From the NCBI GenBank assembly GCA_020002185.1, contig CM034536.1, positions 8,230,798 to 8,294,797 on the forward strand: a stretch of DNA of 64,000 nt, in the 5' to 3' direction. Under the pieces are notes generated by a model. The model ran no database searches. It was not told the origin of the DNA and worked only from the letters and a program-made list of their open reading frames with translations. Source of the stretch: Paraescarpia echinospica. Lineage: Eukaryota > Annelida > Polychaeta > Sabellida > Siboglinidae. How positions within the stretch are numbered: position 1 is the first letter of the stretch; every line of letters begins with the position of its first letter. Made by a program: the position numbers and the translations under genes. Below, in pieces: positions 10,649-23,600 of this stretch.

Positions 10649-12519
10649 AACGACAGTCTGTATTTGGACATAAAACCCATAATGACAGATTGTATTTGGG
10701 CATTGTATGTTTTCCGACACAAAACAAAATTGTTTTTTGTACTGTATGTTTCAGGACAGCTGATAATTTAATTATTTTAGGTGTCCGTCCCAATACATAG
10801 TCATCATGGTAGTAATTAAGGTATTACTCAGTATTACACTGTTTTAGAAAAGGTTGCGATTAGGCAGATGGTAGAATGGCAAGAAGCAGGGCAAACTCCT
10901 ATAACCCAGTGTAGCTATGGAATGGAAATTGTCTGTTATGAAAGTAGCATCTGCATGAACCTATCTGATATACAGACAGAATTTATGTATAATGAATTAC
11001 ATTCCTAATAAATGTATTCTATCATCCTCGCAAGCCAGGGCTGTGTGCATCTAACATTGCATCTAACACGAGCCACGGTTGGTTGAAATTATTTTATTGA
11101 CCACCTGACCTGCCTCCAAACCACTGGATCTAGTGAGAGCTCTATAGGCTGAGCTTTAAATTCAGAGTTTCAAGTAAAGTGATCAGCCAGGGGGTACTAC
11201 AGCACTGACGTAATCAGCAGCAGCGACCCTGGTGCACGAGGATGTATCTCCTGTGAACGTTTACTCATCTCCCATTGTTGTAACATCTTACTATAATTGA
11301 GCTTATCTATGTATGCAGGCAGGTTAACACTTTCCTCTTAGACGGCTTGAACCTCGAGCATCAAACTTTCAGGGAATAACCTATGACCCTACAATAGGAC
11401 GTAAAACCTGTATACCAGGTATTTTTAAAATACCCCATAACGGTAATGTCAAGATTCTCACCTTTCATAGAGTAAATCAGTTGTTTGGAACATAAAACAT
11501 ATTATGTGTGTAAAACATAACTTAATTGCAGGAACCACACCGGCATGGCAAATACTTAGGGAAAACTACCTCTACATCACTGATTTGGCAACATGACGTA
11601 GACGCTAACACAAGTCTACCCTCATGTCAATAGCATAGCAATATTATTTGACAATTCTACACTATTACATATAGGGCCTATCGATGGACATGAACTTCAT
11701 ATTCTCTCTGACCATCATTATTTTGAACATACAGTGATGCCGTGTGTTTTCTAACATTTGATAAATATTGCTATCACAACTCTCAACTACCAAGGCATCA
11801 TGTCAGGGGACGGGCGTTTTTTCTAGTTACTAATAATACTCTGCTTGCTTCTTTGGAGTTGTGAACAGGAAAGCACAAGTGTGGAAAATATTCTGGTCAT
11901 GATAATCAAAAGGAAACCTATTACATGATTTGGGTAAATGCATGTAGATTATCAAGCCAGAGCGAATTACGTGAAATAACAGAACAGTGTTTTCCTATAC
12001 ACCAGGTGAGAGTTTATTAACCACCAGCCTTACGTAGTGAATCAAAGTATACATTTGTGATGTGTTCATTACACAAATAAACATTTGGGGGTTGGTTGCT
12101 TCATGCAATTGTTTGGTTATTTGTACATATTGTTCAACTTCTAGTAGGCGTACATAAAATACATATATAGTGTGGATTTATAGCCTTATAAAGTTAATTC
12201 ACCGAGTTACTCAAGTGTTCAAACACTCGAGTACTGATTCAAGAGCTGTAGTCTTCAAACAGTAACTCTTTAAAAGGGAATGCACAATTTCCATTGTTAA
12301 CTGTTCGATTGTTTGGGAGGACACTGGAATACTAGTTTAGTTAAAAATAAGTAATTACTATTTTCAAAAATAAACAGCTTTGCATCTGTTTTACTTCAAT
12401 TAAACAAAGACCTCCACATCTGAAGAGGAAATATATTGTTAACAGGATGGCTTATTGGTTTATAAAATCCCTGTTTTTATGCAATTTCTCATGGTAAATT
12501 TATTACAGCAAAACAGATT
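10649..12519. other. Unassigned 3' flank before the gap
   Basis: Past the 32-bp repeat this is ordinary AT-rich sequence with no exon-like ORF or transposon motif that I can recognise on either strand. An AATAAA occurs near 11006 (CTAATAAATG), but nothing ties it to the 9355 stop codon. The sequence ends at the assembly gap. Confidence 0.5.
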
Positions 12520-13519
12520 NNNNNNNNNNNNNNNNNNNNNNNNNNNNNNNNNNNNNNNNNNNNNNNNNNNNNNNNNNNNNNNNNNNNNNNNNNNNNNNNN
12601 NNNNNNNNNNNNNNNNNNNNNNNNNNNNNNNNNNNNNNNNNNNNNNNNNNNNNNNNNNNNNNNNNNNNNNNNNNNNNNNNNNNNNNNNNNNNNNNNNNNN
12701 NNNNNNNNNNNNNNNNNNNNNNNNNNNNNNNNNNNNNNNNNNNNNNNNNNNNNNNNNNNNNNNNNNNNNNNNNNNNNNNNNNNNNNNNNNNNNNNNNNNN
12801 NNNNNNNNNNNNNNNNNNNNNNNNNNNNNNNNNNNNNNNNNNNNNNNNNNNNNNNNNNNNNNNNNNNNNNNNNNNNNNNNNNNNNNNNNNNNNNNNNNNN
12901 NNNNNNNNNNNNNNNNNNNNNNNNNNNNNNNNNNNNNNNNNNNNNNNNNNNNNNNNNNNNNNNNNNNNNNNNNNNNNNNNNNNNNNNNNNNNNNNNNNNN
13001 NNNNNNNNNNNNNNNNNNNNNNNNNNNNNNNNNNNNNNNNNNNNNNNNNNNNNNNNNNNNNNNNNNNNNNNNNNNNNNNNNNNNNNNNNNNNNNNNNNNN
13101 NNNNNNNNNNNNNNNNNNNNNNNNNNNNNNNNNNNNNNNNNNNNNNNNNNNNNNNNNNNNNNNNNNNNNNNNNNNNNNNNNNNNNNNNNNNNNNNNNNNN
13201 NNNNNNNNNNNNNNNNNNNNNNNNNNNNNNNNNNNNNNNNNNNNNNNNNNNNNNNNNNNNNNNNNNNNNNNNNNNNNNNNNNNNNNNNNNNNNNNNNNNN
13301 NNNNNNNNNNNNNNNNNNNNNNNNNNNNNNNNNNNNNNNNNNNNNNNNNNNNNNNNNNNNNNNNNNNNNNNNNNNNNNNNNNNNNNNNNNNNNNNNNNNN
13401 NNNNNNNNNNNNNNNNNNNNNNNNNNNNNNNNNNNNNNNNNNNNNNNNNNNNNNNNNNNNNNNNNNNNNNNNNNNNNNNNNNNNNNNNNNNNNNNNNNNN
13501 NNNNNNNNNNNNNNNNNNN
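12520..13519. other. Assembly gap of exactly 1000 N
   Basis: The run of N is exactly 1000, a conventional placeholder of unknown true size. It joins the palindrome-bearing contig to the contig with the receptor's 5' exons. Its right edge begins inside a 48-bp tandem array, a likely cause of the gap. The missing linker exon or exons of the receptor may lie in it. Confidence 0.98.
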
Positions 13520-14230
13520 CTGCTAACACAATCACAATCATAACATGTCAACTTCTAACAAGACACTGTGCTGCTAACACAATCATCATAACATGTCAAC
13601 TTCTAACAAGACACTGTGCTGCTAACACAATCATCATAACATGTCAACTTCTAACAAGACACTGTGCTGCTAACACAATCACTGTAACATGTCAACTTCT
13701 AACAAGACACTGTGCTGCTAACACAATCACTGTAACATGTCAACTTCTAACAAGACACTGTACTGCTAACACAATCACTGTAACATGTCAACTTCTAACA
13801 AGACACTGTGATGCTAACACAATCACTGTAACATGTCAACTTCTAACAAGACACTGTGCTGCTAACACAATCACTGTAACATGTCAACTTCTAACAAGAC
13901 ACTGTACTGCTAACACAATCACTGTAACATGTCAACTTCTAACAAGACACTGTGATGCTAACACAATCACTGTAACATGTCAACTTCTAACAAGACACTG
14001 TGCTGCTAACACAATCACTGTAACATGTCAACTTCTAACAAGACACTGTACTGCTAACACAATCACTGTAACATGTCAACTTCTAACAAGACACTGTGAT
14101 GCTAACACAATCACTGTAACATGTCAACTTCTAACAAGACACTGTGCTGCTAACACATAACATGTCAACTTCTAACAAGACACTGTGCTGCTAACGCAAT
14201 CACTGTAACATGTCAACTTCTAACAAGACA
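13520..14230. repeat. 48-bp minisatellite at the gap edge
   Basis: About 15 copies of a 48-bp unit containing ATGTCAACTTCTAACAAGAC and ACTGTGCTGCTAACACAATC, decaying at the right end into two diverged copies up to about 14335. The array runs into the N gap, so its true length is unknown. Confidence 0.93.
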
Positions 14231-14510
14231 AGCAGTGATGATATGTACCATAAACATCACAACTGGTCACCTTCTAATAAGACAAACAGTGATGCAATCA
14301 TAATCGTTGCAACACATCAACTTCTAACAAGACAAATGGTGCTAAATGGTTATGGTGCTATATCAAATAAATATTATATTATTATAGAGGGGAGTGGAGA
14401 CAGCAATGCATGAGCACGTAGGCTGCCTCCACCCGTACTGCCAGGGAAGTAGAGGAGCTCTAAAAATTGAACTAACTTAAAATACTCTATTTAGTAATAA
14501 CTCAACTCAC

Positions 14511-14621
14511 CGTCTTCACATCCAGCTTTATTTTGTGTAAGCATCTTGGCTTTAGGACAGCTGCATTCGTAGCCGCCAGGAACCGCACTGCATGTTTCCT
14601 CACAGTTGTTGGAAGGGCATG
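14511..14621 (-). CDS. Receptor exon 18: third EGF-like domain
   Basis: Exon of 111 nt, phase 1 to 1, with acceptor CTTTTCAG|CATG and donor GAAGACG|GTGAGT. It encodes CPSNNCEETC...GGYECSC...GC, a six-cysteine LRP-type EGF with the usual C-x-C fourth and fifth cysteines. It follows propeller 3 and is the last exon before the gap. Confidence 0.88.
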
Positions 14622-17600
14622 CTGAAAAGAAATCATCACCATACCACAACAGCAACGTTAAGGGACAGTCTTATAATTTCAAAAATAAAAATAAAAAACA
14701 TGCATTTAGTATTGGTTCAATCTCTATTCCTCCGTAAATGTGCTGGGGGACGTGCGATTTTTAAGACCCAAAATTGCTATTAGCACGAATTTGCCAGGAG
14801 GCGCCACTGTTGCAATATATTTTCCCCGTGATATGTGGTGATGAATCCCTCCTGCGTGTAAGGCTCAACTTACTCTGGGACTTTGCAAATTACGCAACCA
14901 TATGGTGAATATTGTAAAAAATACTAATAGTTTTCACATTACTGTGCCATGTCATATGTAAGTACTTTGTATCAGGCCTTTCAGTAAATATATGTGTTTC
15001 TGGTTATATGAATGACCCTGATAAATGTAGCCAATCATAGCCATTCTTACAACATGATAACAAAAAAATATAATTCACTTGTAATCCTACACAAATCCAA
15101 ACGAAATCAAAAATATAAATTTTAATCACATGAATAGTGTTAAAATATATGATATTTTTTATGGCGTATCTCATCATCTCACTAGAAACAGAAGCCGAGA
15201 AAGAATGTAATATTTCTACACACTTGTCAGAGCCCCGTTGTAGTGAACTATGACCTGTGAAGGTCGCATGAGGCCAGCAGCAAGTATCTCGATGCGTCCT
15301 GTATCCAGGTTGACCCGGGATAATGAACGTTCCTTCCAGTCTGTGTACCACAGGAAGTTTTCCTCCGCAAAGACGGAGTAGATGTGGGACGCCATAATGT
15401 AGCGCAGACGTTTCGCGGATGTGCCTAGGGAAGGAATAAAACATCATTATGAATAATTTTTTTATTTTGGGGATTGTAATTAATATATTTCTAATTTACA
15501 CCTACCCATATTACATAATAATAATAATATATATAATTTGTGATAGCGCCAGATCGACAATTGTTCATGGCACTTTACACTACATCATATGTCATCATCA
15601 TTAAACCAAAATACTCGCACTAAGACAGTCATTTAAACTTTAAATTGTGCCATACAATAGTAATAAAAATATTAGTAAATAAATTAAGTAAAAGACAACA
15701 AAATAATTGGAATATGGTTGTAAGATGTTAACTTAAAATAACCACAGTACCATATAACATAACCAATAAATTATAATGCATAAATTAATCACTAAAATGT
15801 TGCAGTATAAAATCAAATAAATAAATAGTTCTAAAATATTACTAATATAAATAAGTCCACTGGATCTCTGAGGAAAGTCAGAAACAAGCTACTAGCGTTC
15901 GTCTACAATGTTATTCTAAATAAATATGTTTCAGTTGACATTTAAAACTACCAAGAAGTTAAGAAAATTTAATGTAATTAGGTAGTGTTCCAGAGAATAG
16001 CAGCAGCCACCACGAACGAACTGTAATGTACAGGAAGTAGAATATTTGAATTTGCAAAATGCCTTTTGATGGTGTCTCCTGGAGTATTCATAAACAAAGA
16101 CGGAGGAAACAGTCTCCTGGAGTATTCTTAAACAAAGAAGGAGGAAACAGTCTCCTGGAGTATTCGTAAACAAAGATGGAGGAAACAGTCTCCTGGAGTA
16201 TTCGTAAAAAAAGATGGAGGAAACAGTCTCCTGGAGTATTCGTAAACAAAGATGGAGGAAACAGTTTCCTGGAGTATTCGTAAACAAAGATGGAGGAAAC
16301 AGTCTCCTGGAGTATTCGTAAACAAAGATGGAGGAAACAGTCTCCTGGAGTATTCATTAACAAAGATGGAGGAAACAGTCTCCTAGAATATTCATTAACA
16401 AAGATGGAAGAACAGTCTCCTGGAGTATTCATGAACAAAGATGGAGGAAACAGTCTCCTGGAGTATTCGTAAACAAAGATGGAGGAAACAGTCTCCTGGA
16501 GTATTCGTAAACAAAGATGGAGGAAACAGTCTCCTGGAGTATTCGTAAACAAAGATGGAGGAAACAGTCTCCTGGAGTATTCGTAAACAAAGATGGAGGA
16601 AACAGTCTCCTGTAGTATTCGTAAACAAAGATGGAGGAAACAGTCTCCTGGAGTATTCGTAAACAAAGATGGAGGAAACAGTCTCCTGGAGTATTCGTAA
16701 ACAAAGATGGAGGAAACAGTCTCCTGGAGTATTCGTAAACAAAGATGGAGGAAACAGTCTCCTGTAGTGTTTGTAAACAAAGATGGAGGAAACAGTCTCC
16801 TGGAGTATTCGTAAACAAAGATGGAGGAAACAGTCTCCTGTAGTATTCGTAAACAAAGATGGAGGAAAGAGTCTCCTGGAGTATTCGTAAACAAAGATGG
16901 AGGAAACAGTCTCCTGGAGTAGTTCTAAATGACGTTTGTCATGATCTAAATACAAAACAGGTTTTCACTTCAACAGAAGTTATGTCAAAGTGACTGTGAT
17001 ATCACGAACAATCAGTTTACGCTATGATTTATGAACAATTTATTTATGTTCCGGTACAAAACATAAAACAAATACAAAACCCTTAACTACGAAAAAATAA
17101 AGGAGTTACTTTTCTTCTGGATGAATCACTATATTTTAACATACCCGCAGTCCGCACATGCACACAAACACACACACATACAAACACACAAACACACACA
17201 CATAAACATACAACACACATACAAACAGACACACACACACATGCACACACACATACAAACACACACACATACAAATACACACAGACACACACACTCACAC
17301 ACACACACAAACACACACACATACAAATACACACACACAGACACACACACCCAAACATACAAACACACAGACACACACACCCAAACATACAAACACACAC
17401 ACACACACACACACACAGACAGACACACACACTCACACACACACAAACATACAAACACACACACATACAAACACACACACACTCACACAAACACACACAC
17501 ACACACACACACACTAGCTCACTAGTAGTCGGATACACACTACCATTAGTCAATGATCGTGTGGGTAATTATTGGGATTTCATGGAAACATTCTTTGAAA

Positions 17601-20600
17601 TGGGGTGTGGGCATTAAATTGGTTTCCACATCCAAAATTACAATCAGCAAATACAGTAATTGGGACAAAGTACAACTGTCACACCTGGCTTGCAAGTGAA
17701 ACAGGATCGGTGATAAAAGAAAACAAAATATCTATCACCAGTACCGAGGCCAGCCTTACAAAAGGGAGAAAGGAGCATAACAACTAGTGTAAACTTACCA
17801 TCTAGGTTGCTTTCAAACACGTGACCAGAGGCATCACCAATATACAAGGTATTATTCATAATTGCCAATCCATTTATTCTGTCTAGTCCATCTGCATTCG
17901 CCGCAGACAGGATGGTCTCATTAGAGCCAGAGGAGATACTCTTTCGGGCGACACGAGCTTTGTCTCCCCACTCCGCCCAGTAGACATAACTGAAACAAAC
18001 AACACCAGATAATTAATTATGAGCTTAATTAATAATAATAATATTATATATGTAATATAGTAACAAGTAAAGTTAAGTTCTTATATAGCGCAGTATCCAG
18101 TCCTCAGGACTGCTCAAAGCACTTTACTCCCTGGCAAACCTGTTCAATTGAACATCATCACGACTTCTCTGGAAGCATTCAGCCATGCTGCAATTAATGC
18201 ACAAAGACTGTTCATACACAAATATCCATGTTATACTGCGGCCAATTATAACAGTCTAAACAGCCAACAAATTCCCTCATTATCGACCACAGCTCACTTT
18301 TAAAAATATCAGTTATTACCTGCGCAAAAAACATATTCTTACAAAATGGCCAGTATTACATTTTGTATATACATACTTTATATTACTCAAACTGATAATG
18401 ATAATAACAAAGAACACCTTCAAAGATTACACACATGTTCATGTATGTAGTTATTATAATTACGTACAGTTTTACCAGAACTGCCCATCAGCATATCTGA
18501 CCAGTCTCTTTCTAATCAGGCCACCTCTTTTGTTAGACCATTTTGTGCTGATCACTTGGGTGGTCGCTTTAGAGGGGTTCTACTCTACTCCTCATAAGAA
18601 TACAATTAAATACCTTACCCTGCATGTACTACCACAGCTCGCGGTTTCCTTGCCGTGTCACCAGCCAGAAATATGGTGCTGTTGTTGTTGCCAGTGAGTT
18701 CCTTATAAGCGATGGCTCCGGTGGTGTAGTCTGTCCAATAGAGCCTTGAGTTGGTGCTGTCCAAGGCCAGGCCATCAACCACATGTCCCGTGTTATAAAA
18801 CACGCTTGGCTGGGCGCTTCCTTCCAACGGGACTGAGTAAATCCTGCCTCTGTCAAAAGGAAACTTCTCGTATGGATTTATATCAAAGTTTAATCGAGCT
18901 AGCATACGTGTCTGTGAGGGTACGTTAACGTTTTCAAGAATAATCTATGACAGTTATGAAGAAAAGTAACGCCTATATTTTTCTGAAAATTCACCTTAGG
19001 TTAAGGTTTCTTACCAATTTTAGGGTTCGTACCATACGTCAGATGGACACAACTTGATTGCTCATAACGCTACACATATTTTATATAATTTACATCAATG
19101 CCATCTTTGATTTAGTTTCTCTAGTTCAGTTTTGTATTTATATGTTTTATTTGTATTATTATTATATTTCTTTCTTATAATTTCTAACGACTATTGTCAA
19201 CACTACTGAACAGAGTTCTACTTTGGATTTTAGTGTCTAAATAAAGTTATTAATATTATTTATTATTTTCTATGATTAACCCAAGGACGAATCAGTTGGG
19301 GATGTTATATGCAACTTGTTTTAATGCAAAAAACTGTTTCAAATTTTTATCATAACAACTATCATTTATGAATTCTCCAGGAAAGAGCAATTTAAGCAAA
19401 ATTACCTCATTGACAGGAACAGACAATTTACTTCTTAAGCCGGGTGTAGCAGTTTCCACAGTCGAACTCCACAACATCTCCACAAGCAACTCCCTCCAAC
19501 TAACAACTCCCTCCAACTAACAACTCCCTCCAACTAACAACTCCCTCCAACTAACAACTCCCTCCAACTAACAACTCCCTCCAACTAACAACTCCCTCCA
19601 ACTAACAACTCCCTCCAACTAACAACTCCCTCCAACTAACAACTCCCTCCAACTAACAACTCCCTCCAACTAACAACTCCCTCCAACTAACAACTCCCTC
19701 CAACTAACAACTCCCTCCAACTAACAACTCCCTCCCTTTAACAACTAACAACTCCCTCCAACTAACAATGCCCTCCAACTAACAACTCCCTCCAACTAAC
19801 AACTCCCTCCAACTAACAACTCCCTCCAACTAACAACTCCCTCCAACTAACAACTCCCTCCAACTAACAACTCCCTCCAACTAACAACTCCCTCCAACTA
19901 ACAACTCCCTCCAACTAACAACTCCCTCCAACTAACAACTTCCTCCAACTAACAACTTCCTCCAACTAACAACTTCCTCCAATTAACAACTCCCTCCAAC
20001 TAACAACTCCCTCCAACTAACAACTCCCTTTAACTAACAACTCCCTCCAACTAACAACTCCCTCCAACTAACAACTCCCTCCAACTAACAACTCCCTTTA
20101 ACTAACAACTCCCCCCAACTAACAACTTCCTCCAACTAACAACTCCCTCCAACTAACAACTGACAATGCCCTCCAACTAACAACTCCCTCCAACTAACAA
20201 CTCCCTCCAACTAACAACTCCCTCCATCTAACAACTCCCTCCAATTAACAACTCCCTCCAACTAACAACTCCCTCCAACTAACAACTCCCTCCAACTAAC
20301 ATCTCCCTCCAACTAACAACTCCCTCCAGCTAACAACTCCCCCCAACTAACAACTCCCTCCAACTAACAACTCCCTCCAATTAACAACTCCCTCCAACTA
20401 ACAACTCCCCCCAACTAACAACTTCCTCCAACTAACAACTTCCTCCAACTAACAACTTCCTCCAACTAACAACTCCTCCAACTAACAACTAACAACTCCC
20501 TCCAATTAACAACTCCCTCCAACTAACAACTCCCTCCAACTAACAACTCCCTTTAACTAACAACTCCCCCCAACTAACAACTTCCTCCAACTAACAACTT

Positions 20601-23600
20601 CCTCCAACTAACAACTCCCTCCAACTAACAACTCCCTCCAACTAACAATGCCCTCCAACTAACAACTCCCTCCAACTAACAACTCCCTCCAACTAACAAC
20701 TCCCTCCAGCTAACAACTCCCTCCAACTAACAACTCCCTCCAACTAACAACTCCCTCCAACTAACAACTCCCTCCAACTAACAACTCCCTCCAACTAACA
20801 ACTCCCTCCAACTAACAACGCCCTCCAACTAACAACGCCCTCCAACTAACAACTCCCTCCAACTAACGATGCCCTCCAACTAACAATGCCCTCCAACTAA
20901 CAACTCCCTCCAACTAACGATGCCCTTCAACTAATAACGCCCTCCAATTAACAACGCCCTCCAACTAACAACGCCCTCCAACTAACAACTCCCTCCAATT
21001 AACAAGTTCCTCCAATTAACAACTCCCTCCAACTAACAGCATCCTCCAACGAACAATGCACTCCAACTAACAACTCCCTCCAACTAACAACTCCCTCCAA
21101 CTAACCACTCCCTCCAAATAACAACTCCCTCCAACTAACAACTCCCTCCAAATAACAACTCCCTCCAACTAACCACTCCCTCCAAATAACAACTCCCTCC
21201 AACTAACAACTCCCTCCAACTAACAATTCCCTCCAACTAACAACTCCCTCCAAATAACAACTCCCTCCAACTAACAACTCCCTCCAAATAACAACTCCCT
21301 CCAACTAACCACTCCCTCCAAATAACAACTCCCTCCAACTAACAAATAACAACTCCCTCCAACTAACAACTCCCTCCAAATAACAACTCCCTCCAACTAA
21401 CAACTCCCTCCAAATAACAACTCCCTCCAACTAACCACTCCCTCCAAATAACAACTCCCTCCAACTAACAACAAATAACAACTCCCTCCAACTAACAACT
21501 CCCTCCAAATAACAACTCCCTCCAACTAACCACAACTCCCTCCAACTAACAACTCCCTCCAAATAACAACTCCCTCCAACTAACAACTCCCTCCAAATAA
21601 CAACTCCCTCCAACTAACAACTCCCTCCAAATAACAACTCCCTCCAACTAACCACTCCCTCCAAATAACAACTCCCTCCAACTAACAATTCCCTCCAAAT
21701 AACAACTCCCTCCAACTAACAACTCCCTCCAAATAACAACTCCCTCCAACTAACCACTCCCTCCAAATAACAACTCCCTCCAACTAACAATTCCCTCCAA
21801 CTAACAACTCCCTCCAACTAACAACTCCCTCCAACTAACAACTCCCTCCAACTAACAACTCCCTCCAACTAACAATTCCCTCCAACTAAAAACTCCCTCC
21901 AACTAACAACTCCCTCCAACTAACAACTCCCTCCAAATAACAACTCCCTCCAACTAACAATTCCCTCCAACTAAAAACTCCCTCCAACTAACAACTCCCT
22001 CCAACTAACAACTCCCTCCAACTAACAACTCCCTCCAATTAACAACTCCCTCCAACTAACAACTCCCTCCAACTAACAACTCCCTCCAACTAACATCTCC
22101 CTCCAACTAACAACTCCCTCCAGCTAACAACTCCCCCCAACTAACAACTCCCTCCAATTAACAACTCCCTCCAACTAACAACTCCCCCCAACTAACAACT
22201 TCCTCCAACTAACAACTTCCTCCAACTAACAACTTCCTCCAACTAACAACTCCCTCCAACTAACAACTCCCTCCAACTAACAACTCCCTCCAACTAACAA
22301 CTCCCTCCAACTAACAACTCCCTCCAACTAACAACTCCCTCCAACTAACAACTCCCTTTAACTAACAACTCCCTTTAACTAACAACTCCCCCCAACTAAC
22401 AACTTCCTCCAACTAACAACTTCCTCCAACTAACAACTCCCTCCAACTAACAACTCCCTCCAACTAACAATGCCCTCCAACTAACAACTCCCTCCAACTA
22501 ACAACTCCCTCCATCTAACAACTCCCTCCAGCTAACAACTCCCTCCAACTAACAACTCCCTCCAACTAACAACTCCCTCCAACTAACAACTCCCTCCAAC
22601 TAACAACTCCCTCCAACTAACAACGCCCTCCAACTAACAACTCCCTCCAACTAACGATGCCCTCCAACTAACAATGCCCTCCAACTAACAACTCCCTCCA
22701 ATTAACAACTCCCTCCAACTAACAATGCCCTCCAACTAACAACTCCCTCCAACTAACAACGTCCTCCAACTAACAATGCCCTCCAACTAACAACTCCCTC
22801 CAACTAACAACGTCCTCCAACTAACAACTCCCTCCAATTAACAACTCCCTCTAACTAACAACTCCCTCCAACTAACAACTCCCTCCAACTAACGATGCCC
22901 TTCAACTAATAACGCCCTTCAACTAATAACCCCCTCCAACTAACAATGCCCTCCAACTAACAACTCCTTCCAATTAACAACTCCCCCCAACTAACAACTC
23001 CCTCCAACTAACAACTCCCTCCAACTAACAACTGCCTCCAATTAACAACTCCCTCCAATTAACAACTCCCTCCAACTAACAACTCCCTCCAACTAACAAC
23101 TCCCTCCAACTAACAACACCCTCCAACTAACAACTCCCTCCAACTAACGATGCCCACCAACTAACAACTGCCTCCAATTAACAACTGCCTCCAACTAACA
23201 GCATCCTCCAACTAACAATGCCCTCCAACTAACAACTCCCACCAACTAACAACGTCCTCCAACCAACAACTCCCTCCAATTAACAACTCCCTCCAACTAA
23301 CAACTCCCTCCAACTAACAAGTCCCTCCAACTAACAACTCCCTCCAACTAACGATGCCCTTCAACTAATAACGCCCTCCAACTAACAATGCCCTCCAACT
23401 AACAACGCCCTCCAACTAACAACTCCCTCCAATTAACAACTCCCTCCAATTAACAACTCCCTCCAACTAACAGCATCCTCCAACGAACAATGCCCTCCAA
23501 CTAACAACTCCCTCCAACTAACAACTTCCTCCAACTAACAACTCCCTCCAACTAACAACTCCCTCCAACTAACAATTCCCTCCAACTAAAAACTCCCTCC

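Noticed and set aside
12455..13551. Open frames of 350-363 codons across 12455-13551
   Set aside because: They consist of the 1000-N gap read as unknown residues.
16088..16955. Long overlapping minus-strand ORFs (up to 268 codons) with repeated Phe-Thr-Asn-Thr-Pro-Gly-Asp units
   Set aside because: The 38-bp minisatellite unit has no stop in its minus frames, so all three stay open. No start context, no splice linkage and no relation to the receptor frame.
17121..17553. His/Thr-rich and Cys/Val-rich ORFs in the CA run (also 29609-29987 and 54651-54991)
   Set aside because: Dinucleotide repeats open in several frames; no coding signal.
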